Assembly: GCA_006176705.1 (NCBI GenBank)
Contig: QRFJ01000008.1
Location: 868,001-932,000, forward strand
Source of the DNA: Cocos nucifera
Lineage: Eukaryota > Streptophyta > Magnoliopsida > Arecales > Arecaceae
DNA length: 64,000 bases
Direction: 5' to 3'
Positions 24,150 through 35,396 of the stretch are shown here, in pieces. The position numbers and the translations under genes are program-made. Every line of letters starts with the position of its first letter. Positions within the stretch are counted from its first letter, which is position 1. The notes beneath the pieces were generated by a model, which saw nothing but the letters and a program-made list of their open reading frames with translations, ran no database searches and was not told where the DNA came from.

Positions 24150-25634
24150 ATGTCGGTGGCTGTGTGCAGAAGCTCCTTCTCACCCTTCGAGTCCATTCTC
24201 GCGCCAAACATAGCAAGAGAGCCCCTGCCCCCCTCGCCTACAAATTGGCAGCCGCCGGCCGAGCAAAACAAGCCTACCGAACCCCCGGTGGAGGCCGAGA
24301 AGGACGACGACCGGCCGGGGCGATTCGACATATGGAGCTCGATCCAATCCCAGAAGGCCAAGGCGACCGCCACCGCCGATCCCCCGGTCCCTTATGTCCA
24401 TCCTCTGGTGCGGCGCTCATCGAGCCTGATGAGCCAAAAGAGCCTCGAGATCTGCACCGAGAGCCTCGGGTCCGAGACGGGCTCCGCCGACTTCTCCTCG
24501 CTGCTCGACGACCCCAACTGGTTCTCTTCCAAGATTGAAGCGGAAGAAGAAGAGCACAACCAACCTCCAATCCATCGTGAGACACCAGTACCAGTCGACG
24601 AAGAAGAAAGGCCACGCTTCAGAGTGGCGAAGGCGGTAGAAGAGCGGCGAGTGCAGAGTGGCAGGAAGGAGCTGGTTTCGGTGAATTACCACTGCTCTAT
24701 TAGCAGGAGGTCCCCGCCCCAATCATTCCCACCTCCACTCCCTTCCATCTCCCGGCGCGATGGGCCCTGCATCCACATGAGGCCGCATCGCTGCAACGGC
24801 CGGCTCGTCGTCGAGGCCGTGCCCGTCCCCTCCCAGAATTACCTCCATGCTCAGCGCCGGGACGGCCGCCTACTCCTTTCCTTCATCGATGCCACCTTCA
24901 ATGACCCTGATGACATCGAGATCGACACCCCAGAGGTAACACAAGAAGAAGAAGAAGAAGTTATGGAAAGTAAGGCCAAAGAAGAAGAAGAGGAGGAGGA
25001 GGAAGCAATAGCAATTGCACAGGAAGAAGAGGGAGAATTGGAAGAAGAGAGGAATTGTGATGAAGAGGAGGAAGAGGAAGAGGAGGAGGAGGAGGAGGTA
25101 GAGGAGGAAGTGGAAGTGGTGGATAGAGGGACAGTTGTAGAGGTGAAGGTCAGCACACAACCCCAGCAACAGAGCGGGGCGATGAAGATGCAGCGGTCGT
25201 CGTCCTTCGTGATCAACAAATTCGTCGGCGCCGGCGAGACCCGATGGGCTGAGAAGATGGCAGAATGCAAGCCAACAGCACCCGAGAAACAACAAATCCA
25301 GCAAGAACATCACAACCCCGGCTCCGCAACACCACCGACACCTGCCTCCCGACGGGCGACGCCGACGACGACCACAGCGGCGGCGGCTGCAGCGGCCGCA
25401 TCGACCTTCAGCACCTCATCAGAGGGCTACTACAACGGCAACTGCTACTCGTTCCATGGGAGGGGGCCGCAGGTAGTCGGCGGCAGGCAGCACGCGTCGC
25501 CGGACGACCACAAGCTGCTGTTCACGTCGAAGCGGCGGAACCGGGAGGAGCTGCTGCACCACATGAGGAGGTGCAGCCAGCTGCGGAGGCCGCTCTTCAT
25601 TCTGGAGCCCTGTTGCATTGCCACCTCCTCCTGA
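24150..25634 (+). CDS. FANTASTIC FOUR (FAF-like) family protein
   Basis: Single-exon coding sequence of 494 residues. The FAF domain lies at about residues 192-245, with FPPPLPSISRRDGPCIHMRP, then GRLVVEAVPVPSQNYLHAQR, then DGRLLLSF. A second family motif, SLEICTESLGSETG, is at 98-111, and the protein ends RRPLFILEPCCIATSS, as in FAF-like proteins annotated 'chloroplastic'. Between these lies a very acidic segment (265-322), nearly all Glu, followed by Gln/Pro/Ala-rich low complexity. The ATG at 24150 (MSVAVCRSS) is chosen because the frame upstream has no ATG before the likely splice acceptor. Arabidopsis FAF proteins modulate shoot-meristem size and repress WUSCHEL; the more distant FAF-like member is poorly characterised. 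No transit peptide is evident by eye. Confidence 0.88.
   Translation: MSVAVCRSSFSPFESILAPNIAREPLPPSPTNWQPPAEQNKPTEPPVEAEKDDDRPGRFDIWSSIQSQKAKATATADPPVPYVHPLVRRSSSLMSQKSLEICTESLGSETGSADFSSLLDDPNWFSSKIEAEEEEHNQPPIHRETPVPVDEEERPRFRVAKAVEERRVQSGRKELVSVNYHCSISRRSPPQSFPPPLPSISRRDGPCIHMRPHRCNGRLVVEAVPVPSQNYLHAQRRDGRLLLSFIDATFNDPDDIEIDTPEVTQEEEEEVMESKAKEEEEEEEEAIAIAQEEEGELEEERNCDEEEEEEEEEEEEVEEEVEVVDRGTVVEVKVSTQPQQQSGAMKMQRSSSFVINKFVGAGETRWAEKMAECKPTAPEKQQIQQEHHNPGSATPPTPASRRATPTTTTAAAAAAAASTFSTSSEGYYNGNCYSFHGRGPQVVGGRQHASPDDHKLLFTSKRRNREELLHHMRRCSQLRRPLFILEPCCIATSS
24950..25115 (+). repeat. GAA/GAG trinucleotide tract in the FAF coding sequence
   Basis: Imperfect GAA/GAG codon repeats encode the Glu-rich segment of the FAF-like protein. 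Because the unit is a triplet, length changes would keep the frame open. Confidence 0.8.
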
Positions 25635-28142
25635 GTTGCCGCCTCCCACCCATCCATCCTATTAATTGCCGGCCAACCCTTCTTATTATTAGCATATTAT
25701 CTACTAAATTAAAAATTGTTATTAGGATGGTCACAGTGATTGGTGCCACCCAGAATAACCGTGTATCCAAACTCTCACTCTCTGCAGATCTAGTGAGGGC
25801 TTTCTATGACCCATTACAACTAGCGTGCTGTTTTTAATCACCATTAGTCCTTTTCCCATGTCGTGATTACGTAATTAATTAATAGACCATTTCGGATGAT
25901 GAGTCTTGTTGCTAATTAATCATTTAGCTGTTAATTGTTCATTTATCTTCTCTCCATTGGAAACATTTCAGAAGGGGTTACACTGTTTCAGTCCTGCTTG
26001 CTTACTTGTATGATATATTATTATACCAGCTAAAATGCCACGTAAAAAGCTAGTCAGCTAGCTGTTCTTTGGACTTTTTTAGCAGGTGCTGTCTTTCCTC
26101 GTAAGTGTGCTAAATAGAAGAATAATGTGGCCGACATGACTTGGGAGATAATATATTACACAGATTTAGTGCGACAGATTTTAGTATTAATTTTATGAGG
26201 TTAGGTCAAGGCATCAATCTAAGGTGGGGACAGCCTGTCCCGACCGTGCAAACCCATATAAAATTAAGGAGGCCAAATGGGCCGGGTCTGGTCGGCCGGC
26301 ATAAAATCTAAGCCGGATTACATCAACCTTTTAGCGGAAATATTGGGGTCCGGTCGGATTAATTACTCGATCCAAAATTTAGAATCAACGGGAGTTACGA
26401 TCCACCCTAATTTTGTCCAACCGACATATAATACATGCTGTCAAAACTTTATGCACGAGCCAAGCAATCCGGCATATAATACATGCTGTCAAAATTAAGT
26501 AGCTAAATAGATGTAATGCATCAGCAATCCAAGTCTCCAATAAATTGTGGACACTTTCCCTTTCTTTTCTCCTTCCTTTTTCTTTTTCTAGATGCATTCA
26601 GACTCTAATGAAGACATAATCATACTTCGGCACAGCGTGCGCGCGCACACTCGCAAAAGCTCCCCCCCCCACAGCAACAACCCCCCCCAAAAAAAAAAAA
26701 GAGCCTAGCTATAATGAGAGAGACCAACTATTCAGAGTAGGGTCCAGCCACCATAGTAGAGATATATTTAAAAGTTATAATCAAATGTAATCATAAAAGT
26801 AACTTTCAATGAAAGTTTTAGTGAACGTTTAAAGTATGGTCACATTTGGTTGTTTAAATCAAGTCAAATTAGCTTGATATGGTTGAGAAGTGGGATGCCC
26901 TTGTAGTCCCAACGATTCTGATCGTCTTAGCCTTGGCCAGCCCAGTAGCACTTGAATAGTTCAGAACAAGTTTTAGTTTTGTTGGTGATTGAATTAACCA
27001 ACTTGAAATAGCTAATCAATGTAAATTATGGACGATATTAACCGCAAAACCTTTTACCTGGAGCTAGAAATGCTTAAAAACTTCAAATTCTTGCATTTAA
27101 AAATTTCCATCCAGATGCTACGTGAACATAAATATCAATAGGCTCTTTTTGCAAGATTTTTATGTTACAGAAACAATGTTACAACATGATGCTCAGTGTG
27201 TTGTGCCAAAGGTGATATCCATTTTTTCACATGTAGCAATTTTCTAAAACATAACTAGAATTTCCAAAAATTAAGTACGTTAGGCAGATTTCTCTTGTAT
27301 GGAACATCCTCGGTAAGCCTATTAAACCTTTAGGGATTATTCTTTTGTAGGCCTGAAAATCTATATTTTTTAGGTAAATATTTTTTAAATAATATTTAGA
27401 TAGAAAAATAATTTACATGCATAGAAAAGTTGTTCCGAAATCTGTTACCTATGTTCTTTTACATTACTATTTTCATGGGTTAGTTGTTAAAATTTATTCA
27501 TATTTTTTTATAATACTTCTTATGCTTTTTAGATTTAAAGTAGATGGTTGAGTTATTGAGCATTAAATGATGAAAATATTGAAAATGAGGATATTATATT
27601 TTAGATATAAAATTAAATACCTACTTTACTGATTGATGAAAAAATAATTTAGCCATTTCCTAGGTATATAAGATTTTTTTTTTTAATTTTATGGGTAAAT
27701 GCTCCCTATGAGAAAGTAATTTTTTTATTTTAAAAAATATGAGAACATGGATAAGTTGGTCAATAAAAAAATGGACCAACTTTTTCATAACATTTATGCA
27801 TAAAAGAATGAGCCCTTAGTATACCCTTCTAGTATCGGAATCCTTCACCAAAATATATATCGCATATACGAATAAAACTGAGTTAGGATTCTAATGGGGT
27901 GGACTAGAAAAAGGCTAGTTGGGCAATCATAGCCATCCATGTATCGTGTGATGACTATGATTGAGTGATTTCGATATGGTATTGTATACATGTCTTTCAT
28001 AAGGTCTACTCAATTATGATCATTACATAGAAAGCCATAACCAATAGGCTAGCCCTCTTCAATTAAACCATAGATCAAAGAGGATCAAAACTCAATAAAG
28101 TTGGTCTCGGCAATAGTAATTCAATTTACTATTCACTTACAT
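25635..28142. other. 3' flank of FAF and intergenic DNA
   Basis: No gene was recognised. A 22-bp word (CATATAATACATGCTGTCAAA) occurs twice, 47 bp apart, at about 26424 and 26471. CG dinucleotide runs and short poly-C runs occur at 26636-26690. The rest is AT-rich. Confidence 0.45.
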
Positions 28143-28545
28143 AAATCTTGAAGTGCTCTATTTTTTATTATTTATCTGCTTGCAAATATCTCAAAGCACT
28201 TCATTTTCTATCATATATCTATTTGCACAAATGTCGAAGCATTGCATCATCTATTATTTATCTATTTACATGGATTTTGAAGTGCTCCATCCCTTGTTAT
28301 CTATCTGCTTGCACAAATCTCAAAGTGGCCCATTCTCCATCAATCTTTTTACATAGTTTTCAAAGCATCCCTTCCACTATCATCCATTTATCTACATAGA
28401 TCTTAAAGTACTCCATCATTTATTATTTATCTCCCTGCATAGTTCTCAAAGTATTCAATCTATTATCATTTATATGCTTATACAAATCTTAATAAAGCAC
28501 TTTATCCTTTATTATTTATCTATTTGCATAGATCTCAAAGTGCTA
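28143..28545. repeat. 43-bp tandem repeat array, about 9.5 copies
   Basis: Copies start about every 42-44 bp (28143, 28186, 28229, 28272, 28315, 28356, 28397, 28440, 28485, 28529). Each has a variant of AAATCTCAAAGTGCTCCAT followed by TTATTATTTATCTGCTTGCA. Copies differ from each other by roughly 10-25 per cent, so the array is old. The open frames through it are repetitive and not credible genes. Confidence 0.85.
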
Positions 28546-30077
28546 CTTCTCTTTCTTTCAATTATGGCCAAAACAAGATCTCTTTACTAAGTTAATAGGA
28601 AGGATAGTTATAAAATTTTATCAAAATTAAGTTATCAGATAACCCTCATATGATAACATTCTTTAATAGAGATAGACGATGGGCCATATTACAATGATTT
28701 TAAAGTTTTGGGATCAAATTGATACTTTTTAAACTTTTGGGATCTTAGCATAAATGACCTAAACTATGAGGGATGTCTCTATAATTTTTCCTTATAAGAG
28801 TGTATAGAAAATTTTTGTACTATATCACACATATCCATCATAAATGTTGCCTCAAAATGTTTATGATTTTTGGCTCAAATCTTTTGGATCCTACCAAATT
28901 GGTAATATTGTGAGCAACTTTTATTGGTAATATTTTGATGACAACGAGACGATAGGGGAGGAGCGAGATTCATGATTCGCGACCTTGATTCTAGATTATG
29001 GCGATAGGTTAGAGCCACATCCTTGATAGCATTATTTTAGGAATGGAGGTATAGATGATTTGGGTGGGCATTACCTTCGCTAGATTGAGATGAGAGTGAA
29101 GAGACTTATAATTGAGAGGGACTTGATCATTGTGATGGGCTAGTTATGGGAGCAACCCAAGAAGGTAGCGGTGCACCCATTTCTTCATGATATTTCTTCT
29201 TGACGATTGATAAGGAATTGTTCTTGGGTTGATATTGAGGCCAATAGTGCCGCAAAATAAGTGGCCTCCCATGTGGTGTGCATCGGATTTATGCTTGTTG
29301 TATTATTTTTTCTAATTTTTTGATTGTATTCATACTAAAATTTATGGGTGCTCTATCCTACACACACAAAAAAAAAAAAAAAAAAAAAAAAGAAAAAGAG
29401 AAAAAAAAGAAGAGTAACTTGTTTGTCTGATTTCTTTCTTAATGTCATCACAACAATCAATACCTTTTTCATTGTAGTCGGGAGTATCATTTAAAACAAC
29501 TAAATTATGATGCTCAGAATATTTAAAAACTAAAATTTTGTATATAAAAACGTTACGCATAACGGTGTAAGTTTCATGAACAAGTTGATGTCTACAATTC
29601 GTTTTTGTGAACGGTGACGATAATGCCTAACTTTTCAATGTCACAGGACCATAAAATATATAGCGTAGTATCGTGTGGACCCTCGGTTCCGGTAGGCGAC
29701 CAAAAGCAAGTTAACCTTTATTTCAGGTGGGCTGTCTCATTGCACGGTTGGATTTTCCGTTGAAAGTGTGGAGATAACGGCACAAATTTCCAAAGATTTG
29801 TGTCTGCCGGTACCATCACTCGTCCCCCCATGGGCAGAAAATTTTTCAATGTGAAGAATGAAGACGGACAAAGAAAAGGATGACATTTGGGGAGGCTGGC
29901 GTGGTTCATTGACCCTGTCTCCGAGGCCCGGGATTCGATGGGAGAGGTGAAGAATATCCATGCACCCATGGCTGCTGGAATTGTAGGCTAATATGATGAG
30001 CTCCCATCCAGGAAGTCGACGTTTCTGACCGATAGCCGCCCACGTCGGTCCAGGTTTTCCATCATCTCCGATGGATT

Positions 30078-30079
<2 letters not shown>
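28546..30079. other. Intergenic, no recognisable gene
   Basis: AT-rich DNA with a poly-A run at 29367-29391. A more balanced stretch at 29600-30060 has open frames on the minus strand that show no recognisable domain. Confidence 0.4.

Positions 30080-30119
<40 letters not shown>
30080..30119. repeat. (AT)20 microsatellite
   Basis: Forty bases of perfect alternating AT, followed directly by a T/C-rich run (30120-30158). Confidence 0.95.
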
Positions 30120-30121
<2 letters not shown>

Positions 30122-30510
30122 TTTTCTTTTTTTTCTTTTCTTTTTTTTTTTTCTTTTGACCATCTTAAAAAGTAGCGAAATAGCAACGGTGATTGCGATA
30201 CAAGAAGTTAACTCGAGAGTAGATCGAATTAATTTGTGGTGCGGATCGATGAGGTTTGGCATACGGCAAGATGTCGCATCTCTCGAATAGGATGGATGAC
30301 TAGTGCGACATACACCGTTCACCATGGCGCACCGTGGAGGATCCACGCTTTATATATATATAGTCTCCTTTTTTTTTTTTTTTGGGGGGATCATCTTAAA
30401 AGGTAGCAAAGTAGCAACAATGATTGCAATTCAAGGGATGGATGGGATTAGCGTGTGGTGTGGTACAGACGAGGTCTGGTGTATGGCAAGATGTCTTATC
30501 TCTCGTAAGG
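30120..30510. repeat. Direct repeat of about 150 bp, two diverged copies
   Basis: The block 30140-30290 and the block 30370-30512 share, in order, a T-run, CATCTTAAAA, GTAGC, GATTGC, GTGTGGTGYGG-like sequence, GGCAAGATGTC and ATCTCTCG. A TA-rich stretch precedes each T-run (30080-30119 and 30350-30362). They look like two copies of one T-tailed sequence inserted or duplicated in tandem. Confidence 0.6.
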
Positions 30511-30519
30511 AATATCTAA

Positions 30520-31854
30520 TATTCTTAAAAATAAAGACTTTCGATGGATAAAAACAATCATGGTTAAGTGTTGGTCACTATTGATGTATTGTGATGGTGC
30601 TATGTGTGTGCATCTTGTATTGTTTGTTGCAGATATTTCAATATAGAGGTTCACTAAAACCGTTGGTTAGATTATTATTTTTTGGTATGAGTTTATTAGG
30701 TTATCGTTACTTTGTTTGTATTCGTGATGATTTAATTTAGACCATCTTATCATATCATTTTTCTCCCCTCAATAACTTTTGAGGATTTGAACCGTGAGCC
30801 ATGAATGCTATCGCTATAGGCCTTTTTTTTTTTTCTTCTGTGGGTGCTCCTCCTTTGTGCCACTATATGATGGAGTGGCCCTACTTTACATATTTACGAT
30901 TGTCAATGCAGTAGTACAATGGACCACTTTTTTTTTTTTTTGGTACATACGGTGGACCATCTTTAGCTGCTAAAGGAAAAGTGAAAACAATAGCCATGCA
31001 ATACCATTAGGTCAAGAGAATATGGAAAATCTACCAAAAAAAAAAAAGGGAGAATATAGAAAAAGGTGAAAGAGAAAGGCGGGCAAATAGGAAGATATTG
31101 CGTGAAATGAAAGGTATTGCTAATGGTTTGGTATACTTAGGGAGGGGCAAAAGATGTTGACCTACTACTAATAGTAGGGTGGATTAAATAGAAGAGGAAG
31201 GGGGAATCAAAAGAGCATGTCATTAGTGCAACATCCATTAGCCTTAGCATGTCACAACAATACCACCAGACAAGGCAAAGGCAAAGCTAAAAGGCAAAGG
31301 AGGCACCAAGGCAAAAGAAGGCGAACCTAATGCCTTTTGTCCCCCCACAACCTACCCGTCATCTCATGGCAAAGTTAACCTTGCTATTACTAATATATAA
31401 TTAATTTTTCGAAGCTTATTGGTGGATATTTGGCACCATCCTTGCTCCTTCCCTTAGTTTGTCAAATAGACATGACAAGCATGGAATGCTTTGTTTAAAG
31501 ATGAAGGGGCCAGGTAGCACCAATAGATATATACAAGAACAACTTGACCCATCCTTATAGCTCCCAACATGGCTAGATTGTTTGCTTGTGCCAAAAGGGA
31601 CCAACCTGGCCGTCGGATCTCTCAATCGTGCATGGCCTGAAACCAGGTCACAGCAAGTACGAAATCAAGCCCATGGCCATGATCACTATGAGCGTAAATG
31701 ATAGGTTGATGGGATACAATAGAGGTTCACTTGCTCAACAGTTCCCTTTTCTTTTGTTCGTCTTCGTCGCCTTATAATAATTGCACATATTTTATGATGA
31801 TTGTGGCTTGGAACGATGATTCTGACTTGAAGCAGACCGGGATGACATCTGCTA
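30520..31854. other. Intergenic, no recognisable gene
   Basis: AT-rich DNA with several poly-T/poly-A runs (30823-30835, 30929-30941, 31036-31047). No domain was recognised on either strand. Confidence 0.4.
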
Positions 31855-31863
31855 ATTTATAAA
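31855..31863. repeat. 9-bp target-site duplication, left (ATTTATAAA)
   Basis: Identical to 35388-35396 on the other side of the Mutator-like element. Confidence 0.8.
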
Positions 31864-32238
31864 AAATAAATTATATAAATATTCTTTTAAGTTTAGCCCA
31901 ATTATATTTATATCTTTTATATTTTAAAAATTATCAAACAGATTCATAAAGTTTTCGAAATGTTCTGACAAGATCCTACCGTCCATCTCCATTAACGAAA
32001 AGGTATCACGTGACTATTATATGATACTTTATTTTTAATAAATAACTAAAATGCTCTTAAGATCAGTTATCGATGGGATGTGATTTTTGACGCCAACAAA
32101 TCAAGTGAGTTAAATATGTGACCTCTTATTTTTAAAGTCCATCACTTGCATCAAAATAGCCCTAATCAAATAGAAAAGGAGAAAAAAATCTCATTCAAGC
32201 AAGGAGGAAAGGAAGTAGTGTGTAAGGAGAAAGATATC

Positions 32239-32662
32239 ATGGAGACTTCAGAATCAAATTCTTCCAGTAATATATCCTCTCATGTGATTGATTTCTATTA
32301 TTATGGACCTAGATCACTGTTGAAGACCTTATGGACCACTGCAAACCCTGATCGACATTTCTTTGGATGCAGGATATATGTGGTATCTTCATATTTGCTT
32401 ATTTTTGTTGGTTTATTCTATTTATGGCTTAATCTTCAAACCATTTTTTATGTTCTAGATAAATGAGGACTGTAGTTACTTTCGTTGATCTAATCCACAT
32501 TCAAATTCAATAGATAAGGATGTTATTAATCGACTGTTGCAGCGAAATAAGAAGTTTGAGACCAAAATTTCAAGTTACAGAAGAAAGACAAAATTGGCCA
32601 TTTTCTTGATGCTAGTATGCTTTATTTATATATGTTTATATGTTAACGCATTTATATTTTAA
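32239..32662 (+). pseudogene. GRF-type zinc-finger protein gene, broken
   Basis: Two exons in phase: 32239-32379 and 32459-32662, with intron donor TAT|GTGGTA and acceptor TTCTAG. Exon 1 gives DFYYYGPRSLLKTLWTTANP then DRHFFGCR. Exon 2 gives INEDCSYF, then a heptad-like Lys/Glu stretch and a C-terminal hydrophobic segment LAIFLMLVCFIYICLY that would span a membrane. This order (GRF finger, coiled segment, C-terminal membrane anchor) is common in small plant GRF proteins. The copy is dead: TGA (32486-32488) replaces a codon where the family usually has Trp, and the first zinc-ligand Cys is missing (YYYG instead of CxCG). GRF fingers bind single-stranded nucleic acid in characterised proteins. 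Confidence 0.7.
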
Positions 32663-33559
32663 ATGTACTAAGTAAGCTAGTTTTTTTATAGATTTTCATA
32701 TTTGAGCTTTGTCCCATAAATTGATGTTATCCTGTCGGATATTTCAAGACTAAGTTGCAATGTTTAAGAATATTGTTATATCACAAGAACCTATTCTATT
32801 TGCACAGATATGTATTCTTTACAATTTTAAACTATTAATTTTTATGTCGTTATAAAATGATAGGATGATCAAAATGATATCATTATAAAATGATCAAAGT
32901 GGAACACATATTGTCGACTATAGCTCATTTTCAGCGAAAAATGCATTTGTTGAAGTAAGAACAGGTGAGAGACTTGTAAAAGAGTCACTATGGATTATTT
33001 TCTGAAACAAAAATAGCATACAGTCATTTTTTGCCAAAAATTATGATGTGATGCAGGTGTCCCCTAAACTTTCGAATTGTAATATTTACACCCCTGTAGT
33101 TTATAATAGCAACATATACACCACTTATAGTTTATATATCTGGCAGTTACACCCTCTATATAATGTGACATAGACATTCCTTATTTTTAAAAAAAGGTGA
33201 ATATAGACACCTGGATCGATGGGATTGTGAAACCTGGTGCAAGATGTTTTCTATATATCTATAAATTCATCCATACATCTATAAATTCTATATCATAAAC
33301 CAAAAAAATCATAGATCAAAAATTCATCCAAAGCAAATATTTTTCATGCATCTATAAATTCATTTAAAATTCAGCTTAACAAATCAAATAAAATCCAAAC
33401 AACCATCCAAAATTTATCTAAAAATCAAATAAAATCACAAATCAATTACAATCCATCCTATTTCACAATATATAATATGATACATTACCATAAAATGAGA
33501 TAAATAGAAAATAATACATTACCCAAAAATTATTTCCATATATGTAAATTCAAAATATA

Positions 33560-34350
33560 GAATTTTCAACTGCTATCTAAAATAAATCAAATTGCTCGCT
33601 AGGAGGAAGTTGCTGGCTGGAAAGCTAGCTAGGAGGAAGCTACTGACTTGGAAGATGGCTGGGAGGCTTGTACTAGCTAGGAGGGTGGCCGGAAGGCTTG
33701 TGCTGTCCGGGAGGCTGGTTAAGAGGAGGTAGATAGGGCAGCAGTTGAGTGGAAGAATGTAGCCTGGGAGTGGGAGTCTGCTGCTGATATTTGTAGAGTA
33801 GTCATCTTCATGAAAATAAGCATAGTTACTAAACATTGAAGCATAATAAAAACCTAGTTAAGTACATATTAAGACTTATAAATAAGCATTTAAAATCTAT
33901 GATCTATCCCTTTTTCTATTAATTCTGCTTTCAGTTTGACTGTAACTAATGTTCTATTCTTTCATCTTTGATTTTTTTCTTTTTAGGTCCCTTGCAAGTC
34001 CTTAAATTATGGCTCCATTTTTGCAATTTCTACATCTTAGAGAACCACCCCTTCTTCTAATTCTAGAAGAACCCTTTGGCTCATCTACTTCTTTTCTTCT
34101 TATCTTTTTGGATCTACCTAGAGGGGCCCTTAGAGGAGGTTGATATACAGTTAGGATACTCTATTTTTGGCCAGGCTTTCATGCTAGGAACTAGCTCAAT
34201 ATTCTTTTCAGAAGTCTTAAAAAATACTTCTTTTATGTATCATGCATTGACAAAGTGATGTATATCCTTTCTAGCATACATAATAGCTACCACAGCATGC
34301 CAACATGGGATGTCAATTAAATTCTATATCTTATAGCCACATGTACTCTC
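33560..34350 (-). pseudogene. C-terminal remnant of a MULE transposase
   Basis: Read on the minus strand from about 34345 there is a SWIM zinc-finger remnant, NLIDIPCWHAVVAIMYARKD, followed by a MULE-type stretch with KAWPKIEYPNC. Next comes a zinc-knuckle linker with GRSKKIRRKEVDEPKGSSR and LRCRNCKNGA (about 34130-33985). Stops interrupt the frame after CGYKI, after HHFVNA and after the knuckle. The repetitive tail at 33598-33745 may be the former C-terminus. The catalytic DDE region was not found between 34350 and 35200, so it is lost or unrecognisable. Confidence 0.7.
33598..33745. repeat. Short tandem repeats in the MULE transposase tail
   Basis: Units near 30 bp containing CTAGGAGGAAG or GCTGGGAGGCTTGT recur about four to five times. 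On the minus strand they encode alternating Leu/Pro/Ala/Ser. Confidence 0.55.
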
Positions 34351-35387
34351 TTTCAATCGATAGTATATTTATATTGTGAAAAAATCATTCACGATTCCTA
34401 TAATAAGAAAGAAGTGATAAACGAAAATCTAAATATAGGCTATATTTAAATTTCTATGACCATATTTAAGAAGTCTTTAGTATGAGTGGACCCAAGAATG
34501 GAGCATACATTAGCTTCTAAAAAAATTCAAATATTGACATAATAAACCAAAAAAATTGGCTTCACTATGTAGTATACATTTAAGAAGTCTTAAAAAAATA
34601 TTTATATTCAATTGAACATTGATATGAGTGGAGCCAAAAAATTTTAAATGCTTTCACAAAAGTGACGCATAATAAATTAAAGCAGTGATACACATGATAA
34701 AAGGCTACATGCCCAAAAAATCCACAGTGGGATCTGATAAAGAGGCTGATATTCAGAAAATAGAAAATATACTTATAAAGGACCACAACAATAGTTCAAA
34801 GAGATTTTAAAGCAACACAAATAGGACCAATTGCATACAACTGCAATTTCTATTCTATACCCGTTTAACAATTGGAATAAAGCTAACAATCAAAGGCATA
34901 CCAAATTTGGATTTCATTGCCAACCATCAACGGCATTTAAAAAAGCCTCTTTGCATTAAAAAAAGGTATCATTGTAGACTAATTCATCATTCATCAGTTC
35001 AAAAATTAAGAAAAAAATAATTATTAATTTATGAAGAAAAGAATGGATGAGTGATTGGGAACCTCACTAAAGAGAGGACGATGGTAGGATGATGGAAGGA
35101 CAATGAAAGAATGGGTTTGCATAACTGGATTGCCTAAAATTCGTCGGAAAGAGGATGACAGGAATTACAAAATTTTTGAAATTGGGAGGGGCATGGTTGA
35201 AATCCATTTCAAATAATCTTGATGACAAAAGAGCATTTTTATCTATTATATCGATAAGTGGATGCCATCGATGGTTAAATGATTTTCGAGACTTTGTTGA
35301 AATATTTTGAAAATTTTAGAAATCTATTTAATATTTTTTAAATATAGATATGACCTAAATTTAAGAGGGTGTTTGTGTAATTAATCT

Positions 35388-35396
35388 ATTTATAAA
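35388..35396. repeat. 9-bp target-site duplication, right (ATTTATAAA)
   Basis: Matches 31855-31863. Confidence 0.8.

Larger units (their letters stand above)
31864..35387. mobile_element. Mutator-like element (MULE), 3.5 kb
   Basis: The first roughly 170 bp (31864-32030) match the reverse complement of the last roughly 190 bp (to 35387). Shared words in order include TTATATAAA/TTACACAAA, CTTTTAAGTTTA/CTCTTAAATTTA, TTTAAAAAATAT-like sequence, and AAAATGCTCTT. Both ends abut the same 9-mer ATTTATAAA, the size of duplication made by Mutator-family transposases. Inside are a decayed MULE transposase on the minus strand and a decayed GRF zinc-finger gene on the plus strand. TIR divergence indicates an old insertion. 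Confidence 0.85.
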
